Assembly (NCBI GenBank): GCA_021464415.1
Contig: CM038467.1
Span: 21,856,011 to 21,920,010, forward strand
Source: Lonicera japonica
Taxonomy: Eukaryota; Streptophyta; Magnoliopsida; Dipsacales; Caprifoliaceae
Direction: 5' to 3'
DNA: 64,000 nucleotides
Part shown: piece after piece, positions 48,105 through 56,551 of the stretch
How positions within the stretch are numbered: the first letter of the stretch is position 1
Layout of the letters: the number at the start of each line of letters is the position of its first letter
Translations under genes and position numbers: made by a program
The notes under the pieces: generated by a model
What the model saw: only the letters and a program-made list of their open reading frames with translations
Databases searched by the model: none
Told to the model about the DNA's origin: nothing

Positions 48105-51100
48105 TCATCTGCAATCCATCCCAATTATGTCTCTGCATAATTCTTGCTTTTCTCGAGGAACCGCTTTTGTTAACATATCTGCTGGATTGTCCTTTGTGTG
48201 TATCTTCACAAGTCTCAGTAGTTGTCTGTCCATAACTTCCCGTATCCAATGATACCGAGTGTCGATGTGCTTTGTACGGGAATGATACATTGAGTTCTTG
48301 CTCAAGTCCAGAGCACTCTGACTGTCACAATGTATCTTGTATTCCTTCTGTTTGATTTCCAGTTCTTCTAGAAACCGCTTTAGCCACAGCATTTCTTTAC
48401 CGGCTTCAGTTATTGCAATGTACTCAGCTTCTGTTGTAGATAAAGCAACGCACTTCTGCAATCTTGACTGCCATGACACAACTCCCCCTGCATAAGTGTA
48501 AAGGAATCCCGATGTAGATTTTCTACCATCAAGATCTCCAGCCATATCTGAATCTGTATAGCTTTCTAAGACTGGGTCACCTCCCCCATAGCACAAACAC
48601 ATTTTTGATGTACCCTTGAGGTACCTGAGAATCCACTTGACAGCCTCCCAATGTTCTTTCCCTGGATTGGAAAGGAATCTGCTCACCACTCCTACTGCGT
48701 GGGCGATATCTGGCCTGGTACAGACCATAGCATACATCAAGCTTCCTACCGCTGAGGAATATGGTATTTTTGACATCTCCTCTATCTCTTTCTTGGATGA
48801 GGGGCATAATCTTCTACTCAGCTTGAAATGATTTCCCAATGGAATGCTAACTGGTTTGGCTTTGTCCATGTTGAACCTTTCAAGCACTCGTTCAATATAC
48901 TTCTCCTGAGATAGCCATAACCTTCGATTCTTCCTATCTCGAATTATATGCATCCCCAATATCTGTTGAGCTGGTCCCAAGTCTTTCATATCAAAGTACT
49001 TGGAGAGCTCCTTCTTCAGCTGGCTTATTTTCGTTGCATCCTGTCCAACGATCAACATGTCATCTACATATAGCAGCAGTGTAACGAAACTTCCATCTCG
49101 AAATCTATGGATGTAAACACACTGATCTGCGTTGGTTCTCTTATAGCCTTGACTCCTCATGAATGAGTCAAACTTCTTGTACCACTGCCTGGGTGCTTGC
49201 TTGAGACCGTACAGACTCTTCTTCAGCTTGCAAACGAGGTTCTCTTTCCCTGAAACCTCAAAACCTTCTGGCTGGTTCATGTAGATTTCTTCATGTAAGT
49301 CACCATGAAGAAATGCTGTTTTTACATCCATCTGCTCAAGCTCCAAATCCATGTTGGCTACCAATCCAAGAATGATACGGATTGAAGCCATCTTCACAAC
49401 AGGTGAAAATATCTCGTCAAAGTCAATTCCTTTCTTCTGAAGAAATCCTTTGACCACCATCCGGGCTTTGTGCTTCACCACCTTTCCGCTTCCATCCTTT
49501 TTGAGCTTGAACACCCATTTGTTCTTTAATGCCTTCTTTCCTTTTGGAAGCTCAACCAACTCGTATGTATGGTTTTTCTTCAAAGAATCCATCTCATCTT
49601 CCATTGCCTCCTTCCATTTACTGTTGTCTTGATGAGATATAGCTTCCTGGAAATTTTCTGGCTCCCCATCTTCCGTAAGCAGAATATACTCTGAATCTGG
49701 ATATCTGGTTGACGGAATCCTTCCACGTTCAGATCTTCGAACCTGTGGACTTTGAATTTCAGGAGGAGTATCACCATCTAACTCTTGTGATGGTCCTGCA
49801 ACTTCTGGTGGAGAGAATTGAGTCTCCCCCTGCTCAATGTCCTCTTCTTCTTCCTCCTGTTCTTCTTCTGGTATTTCCTCTTGCACCTCATCATCCTCTG
49901 TCACTGGTTGTGTAGGTGTTGGATCAGGAACAATATCCTGGGCAATGGACTTTGATTGAGTAGACACAGTTGGCTCTTCAATGTCTTTAATCGTCTGGTT
50001 TTCATGGAACACTACATCCCGGCTCCTAATAACTTTCTTCGCCTTTGGATCCCACAGCCTGTATCCGAATTCTTCATCTCCATAGCCAATGAAGATGCAT
50101 GGAGTAGTCCTTGCATCGAGTTTCTGCCTGAGCTCTTTGGATACATGTACAAAGGCTAAACATCCAAACACTTTCAAATGTGAATAAGAAGGATTCTTAC
50201 CCGACCATACTTTCTCCGGGATCTCAAAATTTAACGGCACTGAAGGTGATCTATTGATCAGGTAGCAGGCAGCATGAACAGCTTCTCCCCAGAATGGCTT
50301 TGGCAATTTAGCCATGCTCATCATACTTCGGACCTTATCCATGATAGTCCTATTCATCCTTTCGGCTACGCCATTGTGTTGTGGGGTGCGAGGAACCGTT
50401 TTCTGATGTCGAATGCCATGTCTCCTGCAATAGTCTTTGAACTTTCTGGATCTGTACTCACCTCCATTATCTGAGCGAAGGCATTTTAGCTTCTTTCCAG
50501 TTTCACGCTCTACCATGGCATGAAACTCTTTGAAGTAATCCAGAACCTGGTCCTTCGATTTTAAGAAATAAACCCACACCTTTCGTGAAGCATCATCAAT
50601 AAAGGTTAGAAAATACCTGTTGCCACCAAGTGATTCCACCTCCAAGGGACCACAAACATCAGAGTGTACCAGACTCAACATCTCTGATTTCCTCACTGAT
50701 GATGAACGGAATGAGACTCGGTGTTGTTTACCGAACAAGCAGTGGCTGCAAGGATCTGGTGTAGCATCCTTTGCAATTGTGATTAGCTCCTGTTTTGTCA
50801 AGGTAGACAAACCCTTCTCACTCATATGTCCGAGTCTCTGGTGCCATAGATTTTGGGACTTTTCACGCTCTACAACATTCAGACTGTTTTCACATATTTT
50901 CATATGTGTTTTGTATAGAGTACCACATGTGTGTCCTCGGGCGACTACCAAGGAACCTATTGACATCTTCCATGTGCCATTGCTGAACATATTTGCATAA
51001 CCTTGTTTGTCAAACGCCGACCCTGAAAGTAGATTGAGTCGGAGGTCTGGAACATGCCGCACATCCTTCAATATGATTGAATATCCGACATTCGTTTTTA

Positions 51101-52133
51101 CTTGAATGTCACCAATCCCTTTGATCTCAGCAGAACTCTTATTCCCCATCTTCACTGTACCAAAGTCTCCAGCTTTGTACGTGGTGAAGAAGTCTTTGTG
51201 CGGAGTGACGTGATAGGATGCCGCAGTATCAACAATCCACTTGACATCTTGGCTTCCTGTATGAAGACATGTCTCCTCCTCATTTGAGCATAAGACCACT
51301 TCTCCTGTGACAGTAACCAGTGTATCTCCGTTTCTGTCCTTCGATTGCTTGCTATTCTGTTTCTGCTCTCGTAATAGCTTCTTGCAATTCTTCTTCATAT
51401 GGCCTTCTAGGCCACAGTGATAACAACTATATGTGGCCCTTTTACCTTCTACTGATTTGCCTCTGCTCTTGCTCCGGCCTCTCCATCTGCCTTGATTTCT
51501 TCCTTGTGATCTCCCTCGGTGTTCAGTGACTAAAGCTTCTGTCTGATCTGAGCTTGCATCACTCCTCCTCGCCTCTTCGTTGAACAAGGCTTCTTGTACC
51601 ATTGTCATGGTCAGTATACCACTCGGAGCTGAATTTCCAAGGGTGATTACAAGTGTTTCCCAGCTGTCAGGTAGTGAACTGAGAAGTAGGAGAGCCTGCA
51701 CTTCATCTCCAAGTTTGAAGTCAACTGATGTTAATTGGTTTACCAAGCTTTGAAATTCACTCGCATGCTCGGCAACTGACTTCCCACTCCGTAACTTCAG
51801 ATTTACTAATCGTCTCATTAGTAAAGCTTTATTCCGAGCTGTTTTGGGCTGATACATATCCTTCAACTTCTTCCAGAGTGTGTATGCATCAGTTTCCTCA
51901 GAAACATGATGGAAGACACTGTGATCGATCCATTTACGAATTGAACCAATCGTCTTTCGATTCATTTTCTTCCATTCATTTTCTTTTGCGGGCTCAGGAT
52001 TCTTACCTTCAAACTCGATTTGATCGTACAAATCTTTACAACTAAGGAGATCTTCCATCCGAGGTCTCCAAAGTGTATAGTTTGTAGCTGTGAGTTTGAG
52101 CATAGCTCCAGATGACGAATCTTCTGCCGCCAT
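48105..52133 (-). CDS. intact Copia gag-pol polyprotein (1342 residues)
   Basis: One open frame encodes the proteins needed for transposition. Order: Gag (about 1-235), CCHC zinc knuckle CYHCGLEGHMKKNC (237-250), aspartic protease with DTAAS (302-306), integrase zinc-binding H/C region (about 431-465) and catalytic D492, D555 and E591 (HSDVCGP, RSDNGGEY, HNGVAERMN), an acidic linker (about 745-775), reverse transcriptase with YVDD (1022-1025) and FLHGDL, and C-terminal RNase H (about 1165-1310, with TDSDMAGD, STTEAEY and DSQSALDLS). Length and motifs match complete Tnt1-like elements. No stop or frameshift occurs. The ATG at 52133 follows a 527-nt leader. It acts in cytoplasmic virus-like particles and then the nucleus. 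Confidence 0.95.
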   Translation of the reverse strand: MAAEDSSSGAMLKLTATNYTLWRPRMEDLLSCKDLYDQIEFEGKNPEPAKENEWKKMNRKTIGSIRKWIDHSVFHHVSEETDAYTLWKKLKDMYQPKTARNKALLMRRLVNLKLRSGKSVAEHASEFQSLVNQLTSVDFKLGDEVQALLLLSSLPDSWETLVITLGNSAPSGILTMTMVQEALFNEEARRSDASSDQTEALVTEHRGRSQGRNQGRWRGRSKSRGKSVEGKRATYSCYHCGLEGHMKKNCKKLLREQKQNSKQSKDRNGDTLVTVTGEVVLCSNEEETCLHTGSQDVKWIVDTAASYHVTPHKDFFTTYKAGDFGTVKMGNKSSAEIKGIGDIQVKTNVGYSIILKDVRHVPDLRLNLLSGSAFDKQGYANMFSNGTWKMSIGSLVVARGHTCGTLYKTHMKICENSLNVVEREKSQNLWHQRLGHMSEKGLSTLTKQELITIAKDATPDPCSHCLFGKQHRVSFRSSSVRKSEMLSLVHSDVCGPLEVESLGGNRYFLTFIDDASRKVWVYFLKSKDQVLDYFKEFHAMVERETGKKLKCLRSDNGGEYRSRKFKDYCRRHGIRHQKTVPRTPQHNGVAERMNRTIMDKVRSMMSMAKLPKPFWGEAVHAACYLINRSPSVPLNFEIPEKVWSGKNPSYSHLKVFGCLAFVHVSKELRQKLDARTTPCIFIGYGDEEFGYRLWDPKAKKVIRSRDVVFHENQTIKDIEEPTVSTQSKSIAQDIVPDPTPTQPVTEDDEVQEEIPEEEQEEEEEDIEQGETQFSPPEVAGPSQELDGDTPPEIQSPQVRRSERGRIPSTRYPDSEYILLTEDGEPENFQEAISHQDNSKWKEAMEDEMDSLKKNHTYELVELPKGKKALKNKWVFKLKKDGSGKVVKHKARMVVKGFLQKKGIDFDEIFSPVVKMASIRIILGLVANMDLELEQMDVKTAFLHGDLHEEIYMNQPEGFEVSGKENLVCKLKKSLYGLKQAPRQWYKKFDSFMRSQGYKRTNADQCVYIHRFRDGSFVTLLLYVDDMLIVGQDATKISQLKKELSKYFDMKDLGPAQQILGMHIIRDRKNRRLWLSQEKYIERVLERFNMDKAKPVSIPLGNHFKLSRRLCPSSKKEIEEMSKIPYSSAVGSLMYAMVCTRPDIAHAVGVVSRFLSNPGKEHWEAVKWILRYLKGTSKMCLCYGGGDPVLESYTDSDMAGDLDGRKSTSGFLYTYAGGVVSWQSRLQKCVALSTTEAEYIAITEAGKEMLWLKRFLEELEIKQKEYKIHCDSQSALDLSKNSMYHSRTKHIDTRYHWIREVMDRQLLRLVKIHTKDNPADMLTKAVPREKQELCRDIIGMDCR

Positions 52134-52259
52134 TCTAATTTGATTCGTACTTTGTCAAATTTAGAAGCAGAATTTGACAAAACGGAGTGCACCGTTACGT
52201 CCGGAACGGTCGAAAATGGTAAGATAGACCTCTTCGGGGTCAAAAATGATTACTTGGCC

Positions 52260-52412
52260 GATGACGTGGCGCTGACTGTGCGCTGACGTCACGCTGACTG
52301 TGCGCTGACTGTGCGCTGACGTGGTGCTGACGTCACGCTGACGTGGCGCTGACGTCACGCTGACGTGGCGCTGACTGGGCGATGACGTGGCGCTGACGTG
52401 GCGCTGACGTGG
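52260..52412. repeat. tandem array of ~10-11-bp (T)GACGT-containing units in the Copia leader
   Basis: Units such as gctgacgtgg and gctgacgtca follow one another, with a few gctgactgtg variants. I count ten TGACG cores on the plus strand, several in the palindrome TGACGTCA. TGACG is the core bound by plant TGA-type bZIP factors, but function here is only a possibility. Confidence 0.85.
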
Positions 52413-52647
52413 ATCGTCTTCAACCTCCAGACGCTGGTTTTTCGGCACTATTCCAGAAACTTTGACCAGAGTTTGACCGCAGATTTGAGGACCTTCCCGT
52501 GCTCGAAAAATTCCGAAAAAATTATTTTCGGGATCCTCGAAACAAGACATTTCCAGTAGTGTGCCCAGAAATCGATTCGGAGACAAAAAAATTTTTGACC
52601 CGAAACAGAAAAATTCGAAAAAAATGCCTCTATGCACTAACCAATCC

Positions 52648-52658
52648 CTCTGATACCA
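52648..52658 (-). other. primer-binding site (initiator tRNA-Met) of the Tnt1-like element
   Basis: TGGTATCAGAG on the minus strand, two bases inside the 5' LTR, matches the 3' end complement of plant initiator tRNA-Met, the usual primer for Copia elements. Confidence 0.9.
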
Positions 52659-52660
52659 CT

Positions 52661-53020
52661 CGTTGTGTTTGGGAAAAATCAGATTTATGATATTGAGAAG
52701 AAAAAACAGATTTATTTCTCTCCAGAAAATAAACAACAAGAATTACAACAAGAATTCTTTACAAAAAATACTTCTCACAAAAAAAAACTCTCTCTTGGAG
52801 TCTATCTATCTCTCTATCTCTGATCCTTCTTATTGTGTCTTGTGTGTTTAACAAATGGAATGGGCAGGGGTATTTATAGCAAGCTTCCTAATGCCATTCC
52901 TTCTCCACCATTGACAAAGTTGCCAACTTTGCCAATTTTTTCCACCAAGTTAGGTAGTGGCCAAAGAAGACTAGGGAGCTTCTAGATTGAGCTTCTAGAT
53001 GAAGCTGGACTTTTCTTTCA
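52661..53020 (-). repeat. 5' LTR of the Tnt1-like element
   Basis: 360 bp, the partner of 47711-48070, and differs from it by eye only at the innermost base. It holds the element's promoter and ends the readthrough frame of the disrupted DUF295 gene. Confidence 0.93.
52871..52878 (-). promoter_or_regulatory. TATA box in the Copia 5' LTR
   Basis: TATAAATA on the minus strand, inside CTATAAATACCCC, lies about 210 bases before the inner LTR end. This is the expected place for the U3/R boundary promoter. Confidence 0.7.
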
Positions 53021-54066
53021 CCATCAACTCTATAACGACTAAAATAGACACAATTCCTCTTACATCCCACTTCACTTGCATTTACCCACATACAACTATT
53101 ATCCCCAACAAACAGTGTTCTATCCCCTAGCCTCTCCATTTTAACCCATGTAAGTCTATCAAAATGAAGCCTAAAAACTTCAACATCATCCACAATATTA
53201 ACTGTCTTTCTCGATATCAAGAAAACCAGCAAAATCTCACCATTTGATTCAACCAAATACTCCCTAAAATGCTTCGACAATACACTAGGAACGGCCCTAC
53301 TTTTACTTAAGGCCGTTACTCTAAGTTGAGAATTGATGTACTCTATAACAGCTAGAGTCCCCTGCAAACTTAACGCGTAAAACTTCCCTTTAAACCCAAT
53401 CGCGCTACTAAATTGCATGAGAGCTTGACTTGTACCATGGGGATCAATGATGGTACCTTCTTGTTTCGCCCACTTGTATTCACCTCCCATTTGGACTCTA
53501 CAAAACATGAAAGCCGGACAAGAAGTACCTGTCAACACCATCACGGTACAAGGACATGAAGGATATGAATATGAATTAGACAAATTAAGCTGTTTAAATG
53601 GAATATTCGCATCCCAAGTTGGAAGACCCATTGAATACTTTTCAATAGGGTGTCGAAGTTCGCATTTTGATGGGTCGAACATCCTAACGGCTAATAGACC
53701 ATGGGAGTAGCCCACGTAGTAGGCCCACCGGTTTAACCAAAACTGGGGAGGCTCGCGGCCGTACCACCAATAACAGCCTCGGTAAAATGAGATGTCAAAA
53801 TTGTGAGAGTGAGTTTTATCTCCATAATCATCACCATTGCCAATCCTGGTGTTTGCAAGTTGCGGCCATTGTGATTTGCCATGGTGGCATTTTTTCGAGG
53901 TTGACCTCCAAGATTTCATCTCACCGCCAAAACTAACGTTTTGCATTAGGCTTGATTGCTTTGCGATTATATTGGTAAGTTGTTGGGGAAGATTTGGCCA
54001 TGCGATTGTGCTTGTGACCAGTCTTTTGCGCGAAAAATGATTTTGTTTTTTGGGTTTTGGAGCCAT

Positions 54067-54334
54067 TGGGATTGGATCGTAGAAGGAGGCGAAAGAATTG
54101 GGGATTGACCTTGATGAATGGAGAGGGACTAATATAAGTAACGTATAAGTGTGGCCTCCAAGTTTCTACAGTTGTGATTATTAGAAATATATATAATAAT
54201 TAGGACCAAAGAAATATATATATATATATATATAATATGAACTTATAGATGGGATAGATGCACAATTGACTTCAATGAATTATCAACTTGGGATACAAGT
54301 TCTATAACTAAAGTGATTGAATAAAGGTTTTTTT
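54067..54334. other. upstream region of the third DUF295 copy
   Basis: It contains an (AT)n tract (about 54187-54235) and no other recognised feature. Confidence 0.45.
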
Positions 54335-54600
54335 AATTACTCCTTATATTATTAGCATAATTAGAGATGCCCCATGTTTTCATAATCCTTTGAGTTATCT
54401 CTGGAATTTAATGTTGTTTAAGTTTCATTAAATTCCTAGGGTGTAACTCAAAGGATTACGAAAATAAAGGGTATTTCTGATTATTCCATTAATAAAGGGT
54501 GATTTACTTACTTATACGCTTTGAAGTTCCGCTGTATTAATAGCATAATCAGATATACCCACTATTTTCATAATTCTTTGAGTTACCCCCAATTCAAAAA
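54335..54600. mobile_element. foldback MITE plus an extra solo arm
   Basis: Left arm (attagcataattagagatg, then ttttcataatcctttgagtt) and right arm (aactcaaaggattacgaaaa, then tatttctgattattcc) form an inverted repeat at about 54335-54510. A third, direct copy of the left arm follows at 54535-54595 (aatagcataatcagatatac, then ttttcataattctttgagtt). There is no coding capacity. Confidence 0.6.
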
Positions 54601-54604
54601 AAGT

Positions 54605-54639
54605 AACTTCCCTTTAAACCCAATCGCGCTACTAAATTG
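54605..54639. repeat. 35-bp copy of DUF295 coding sequence
   Basis: These 35 bases match 53381-53415 inside the third DUF295 copy without a mismatch and in the same orientation. Similarity stops abruptly on both sides. It lies next to the solo MITE arm and looks like filler DNA from a break repair event. Confidence 0.85.
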
Positions 54640-55372
54640 AATCGAAAAAGCCCTTGAATGAAATTACTCTCCCTTTGTCTAAAGCTGACCATTATTCTTT
54701 TTGTAATGTTCCAAATTAAGAGCTCGGTTTTTTTTTTAGGATATAATCGATATCTCGCGTCATATAGAAGTTTTGTTCTTGATTAGATTAAAATGAGTGG
54801 TATATTTACTTTTGTTCTTAATTAGGTTGGAAATAATGGTATCTTTAAAAAAGTATAAAAAGTAAATTATCCTCTTAATTTGAGATAGAAAGAATATTTT
54901 TTACCAATTTAGCTAATCCTTGCACAGGGCTACTTCTCCATTGGTTTCTTTATCGCTGTGTTTGACATTAAACGGTTTGATTTTTCAATACCTCACATCA
55001 AATCTTATAATTGTTTGGTGATTTTCTTTGAGGTTTGGACCCAACAATCAAGTGATTCGGTTAATGTGGTTAGACTAACATGGTATGAGCTGTTGCAATT
55101 TGAAACATGGGTGGGTAGGGCTTGAGTTTGCGATTAAAGCATATTCAATGCAAAAAAGAATTGAATATATAACTCCTAACCATGGACATGCTCCAGGGAA
55201 GTGTTGCATGTCCATACAAAAGCATCCTCATGGACAAGTCTTAAAAAAAATATCTCCAATAGTGTTGTCCATAAGATTATCTTTTGAGATTTCATCAAAA
55301 AAAATTAATATGCAATATAGATCTTGCAAAGTTTTGCACTTAGCTGTTCATTTATAATAAATATGAAGTTAC
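54640..55372. other. intergenic region, nothing recognised
   Basis: AT-rich DNA up to the LTR of the older Copia element. The open frame at 55085-55357 has no recognisable family. Confidence 0.5.
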
Positions 55373-55506
55373 TGTAGAAAACTAAAGAGAGTAATGGAAG
55401 ATTATTAATTTCATTCATGTATATATTTACAATAGCTTAAGGATATATATATACATGTATGGGGTTGGTGTGGGTTGGTTGATATTTGACAATGGTGGCA
55501 TGGTGG

Positions 55507-55859
55507 TGTGACGCCCTGCGAGTGATGGAGTACTCCCTCGGGGGGAGGAATTGTAGCTCAAAGGGGGCATCCCACATCGGAAAGTGGGGGATCCTTGGAA
55601 ACCTATATAAGTAAGAAACGGTCGCTAATTAAGTACGAGGCCTTTTGGGTAGCTCACTGGCTTCGAATCCTATAAGAACTCCGAAGTTAAGCGAGTAGCT
55701 GGCCAGAGAAATCCCAGGATGGGTGACCCCCTGGGAAGCTGGTCGTGAGCTCCCATAAACAAATCCGTGAGGGGAGTAGATGGACTGGCCCTGAGGGGTT
55801 GTAGGTCGCACTCGCCCAAAGCGGACAATATCGTACTGAGGTGGGACCGGATCGTTACA
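55507..55859 (+). repeat. Cassandra 5' LTR with 5S-rRNA-like domain
   Basis: The 5S-like part is about 55644-55755, with an A-box-like aagttaagcgagtagc (55684-55699) and a C-box-like ggatgggtgacc (55717-55728). Together these are the internal RNA polymerase III promoter elements of 5S genes. A TATATAA (55604-55610) lies upstream. Confidence 0.9.
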
Positions 55860-55930
55860 AATAGTATCAGAGCGGACCTCACAAAGTACGGTGTGTCGAC
55901 GAGGACGTCGATTCCCTTGGGGGGGAAGGA

Positions 55931-56283
55931 TGTGACGCCCTGCGAGTGATGGAGTACTCCTTTGGGGGGAGGAATTGTAGCTCAAAGGGGGCATCCCACA
56001 TCGGAAAGTGGAGGATCCTTGGAAACCCATATAAGTAAGAAACGGTCGCTAATTAAGTATGAGGCCTTTGGGGTAGCTCACTGACTTCGGATCCTATAAG
56101 AACTCCGAAGTTAAGCGAGTAGCTAGCCAGAGCAATCCCAGGATGGGTGACCCCCTGGGAAGCTGGTCGTGAGCTCTCAGAAACAAATCTGTGAGGGGAG
56201 TAGATGGACTGGCCCTGAGGGGTTGCAGGTCGCACTCGCCCAAAGCGGACAATATCGTACTGAGGTGGGACCGGGTCGTTACA
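55931..56283 (+). repeat. Cassandra 3' LTR with 5S-rRNA-like domain
   Basis: Same layout as the 5' LTR, with a few substitutions. The A-box-like motif is at 56108-56123 and the C-box-like motif at 56141-56152. Confidence 0.9.
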
Positions 56284-56431
56284 GGTGGTGTTTATGATAT
56301 TTGACAGTCTAACACCATCTAGAAGGGTTGGCAATGGTGGTGTTGATGATATTTGACAATGGTGGCATTTGACAATTTAACAATCTAACACCCCCCCCTC
56401 AAACTCAAGGTGGCAAATGAGAGGTCAGCTT

Positions 56432-56551
56432 GAGTTTGGAAAGCAAATTCTGAAAGCGACCTGGCGGATGAACTTTAGTGAATATGTCGGCGAGTTTGGA
56501 AAGCAAATTCTGAAAGCGACCTGGCGGATGAACTTTAGTGAATATGTCGGC
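56432..56551. repeat. exact 60-bp tandem duplication in the old Copia
   Basis: 56432-56491 is repeated at 56492-56551 (gagtttggaaagcaaattct through gtgaatatgtcgg) with no mismatch. It lies at the end of the degenerate pol gene, just inside the left LTR. Confidence 0.92.

Larger units (their letters stand above)
52134..52660 (-). other. 5' leader of the Tnt1-like element
   Basis: This untranslated leader runs from the primer-binding site to the gag start. It contains a tandem array of TGACG-bearing units (52260-52412) and no gag-like coding sequence. Confidence 0.8.
47711..53020 (-). mobile_element. complete Ty1/Copia LTR retrotransposon, Tnt1/Tork-like, very young
   Basis: The element has two 360-bp LTRs (47711-48070 and 52661-53020), a 5-bp duplication ccatc on both sides, a primer-binding site complementary to initiator tRNA-Met next to the 5' LTR, a purine-rich tract next to the 3' LTR, and one uninterrupted gag-pol frame on the minus strand. 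LTRs run TG...CA (TGAAAG...CACAACA on the minus strand). By eye they differ only at the first plus-strand base (t at 47711, c at 52661). Near-identical LTRs and an intact frame mean a recent insertion. The pol order (integrase before reverse transcriptase) defines Copia, and the DTAAS protease motif resembles Tnt1-type elements. Confidence 0.95.
47660..54066 (-). pseudogene. F-box/DUF295 gene (third copy) interrupted by a Copia retrotransposon
   Basis: The gene starts at 54066 (MAPKPKKQNHF) and reads without a break to 53021: F-box-like WPNLPQQLTNIIAK, then YYVGYSHGLLAVR, YALSLQGTLAVIEY, VESNGEILLVFLISRK, VEVFRLHFDRLTWVKMERLG, RTLFVGDNSC and GCKRNCVYFSRYRVDG. The last 15 codons and the stop (WWFYDMESGGVLPG) lie at 47660-47705, beyond a 5.3 kb element. 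The 5-bp duplication GATGG (plus ccatc, 47706-47710 and 53021-53025) joins the parts in frame. The undisturbed gene would have 363 residues and no other lesion. As it stands the frame runs into the LTR and adds a foreign tail, ending at 52888 (392 residues in all). Confidence 0.9.
55507..56283 (+). mobile_element. complete Cassandra TRIM retrotransposon (5S-rRNA-like LTRs)
   Basis: Two 353-bp LTRs (55507-55859 and 55931-56283) start TGTGACGCCCTGCGAG and end GTTACA, around an internal part of only 71 bp. The 5-bp duplication ggtgg lies at 55502-55506 and 56284-56288. Each LTR holds a segment resembling 5S rRNA: aactccgaagttaagcgag and cccaggatgggtgacc. This is the defining trait of Cassandra, a non-coding terminal-repeat retrotransposon in miniature (TRIM) that must use another element's proteins. 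A primer-binding site (AGTATCAGAGC, 55863-55873) and a purine tract (ggggggaagga, about 55920-55930) are present. Strand is given by the 5S-like direction and the primer site. Confidence 0.95.
55373..56390 (-). repeat. 3' LTR of the old Copia, interrupted by Cassandra
   Basis: Without the 777-bp insert and its 5-bp duplication, the LTR is about 236 bp. The right partner (61370-61619) is 250 bp and uninterrupted, which shows where Cassandra inserted. Confidence 0.88.

Noticed and set aside
52161..52739. 192-codon frame over the Copia leader
   Set aside because: It runs across the leader, the TGACG array and part of the LTR. Its repeated RQRHVS-type peptides come from the tandem repeat.
55644..56184. 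5S rRNA genes in tandem
   Set aside because: The two 5S-like stretches are diverged from true 5S rRNA and lie within LTRs of a Cassandra element, so they are not rRNA genes.
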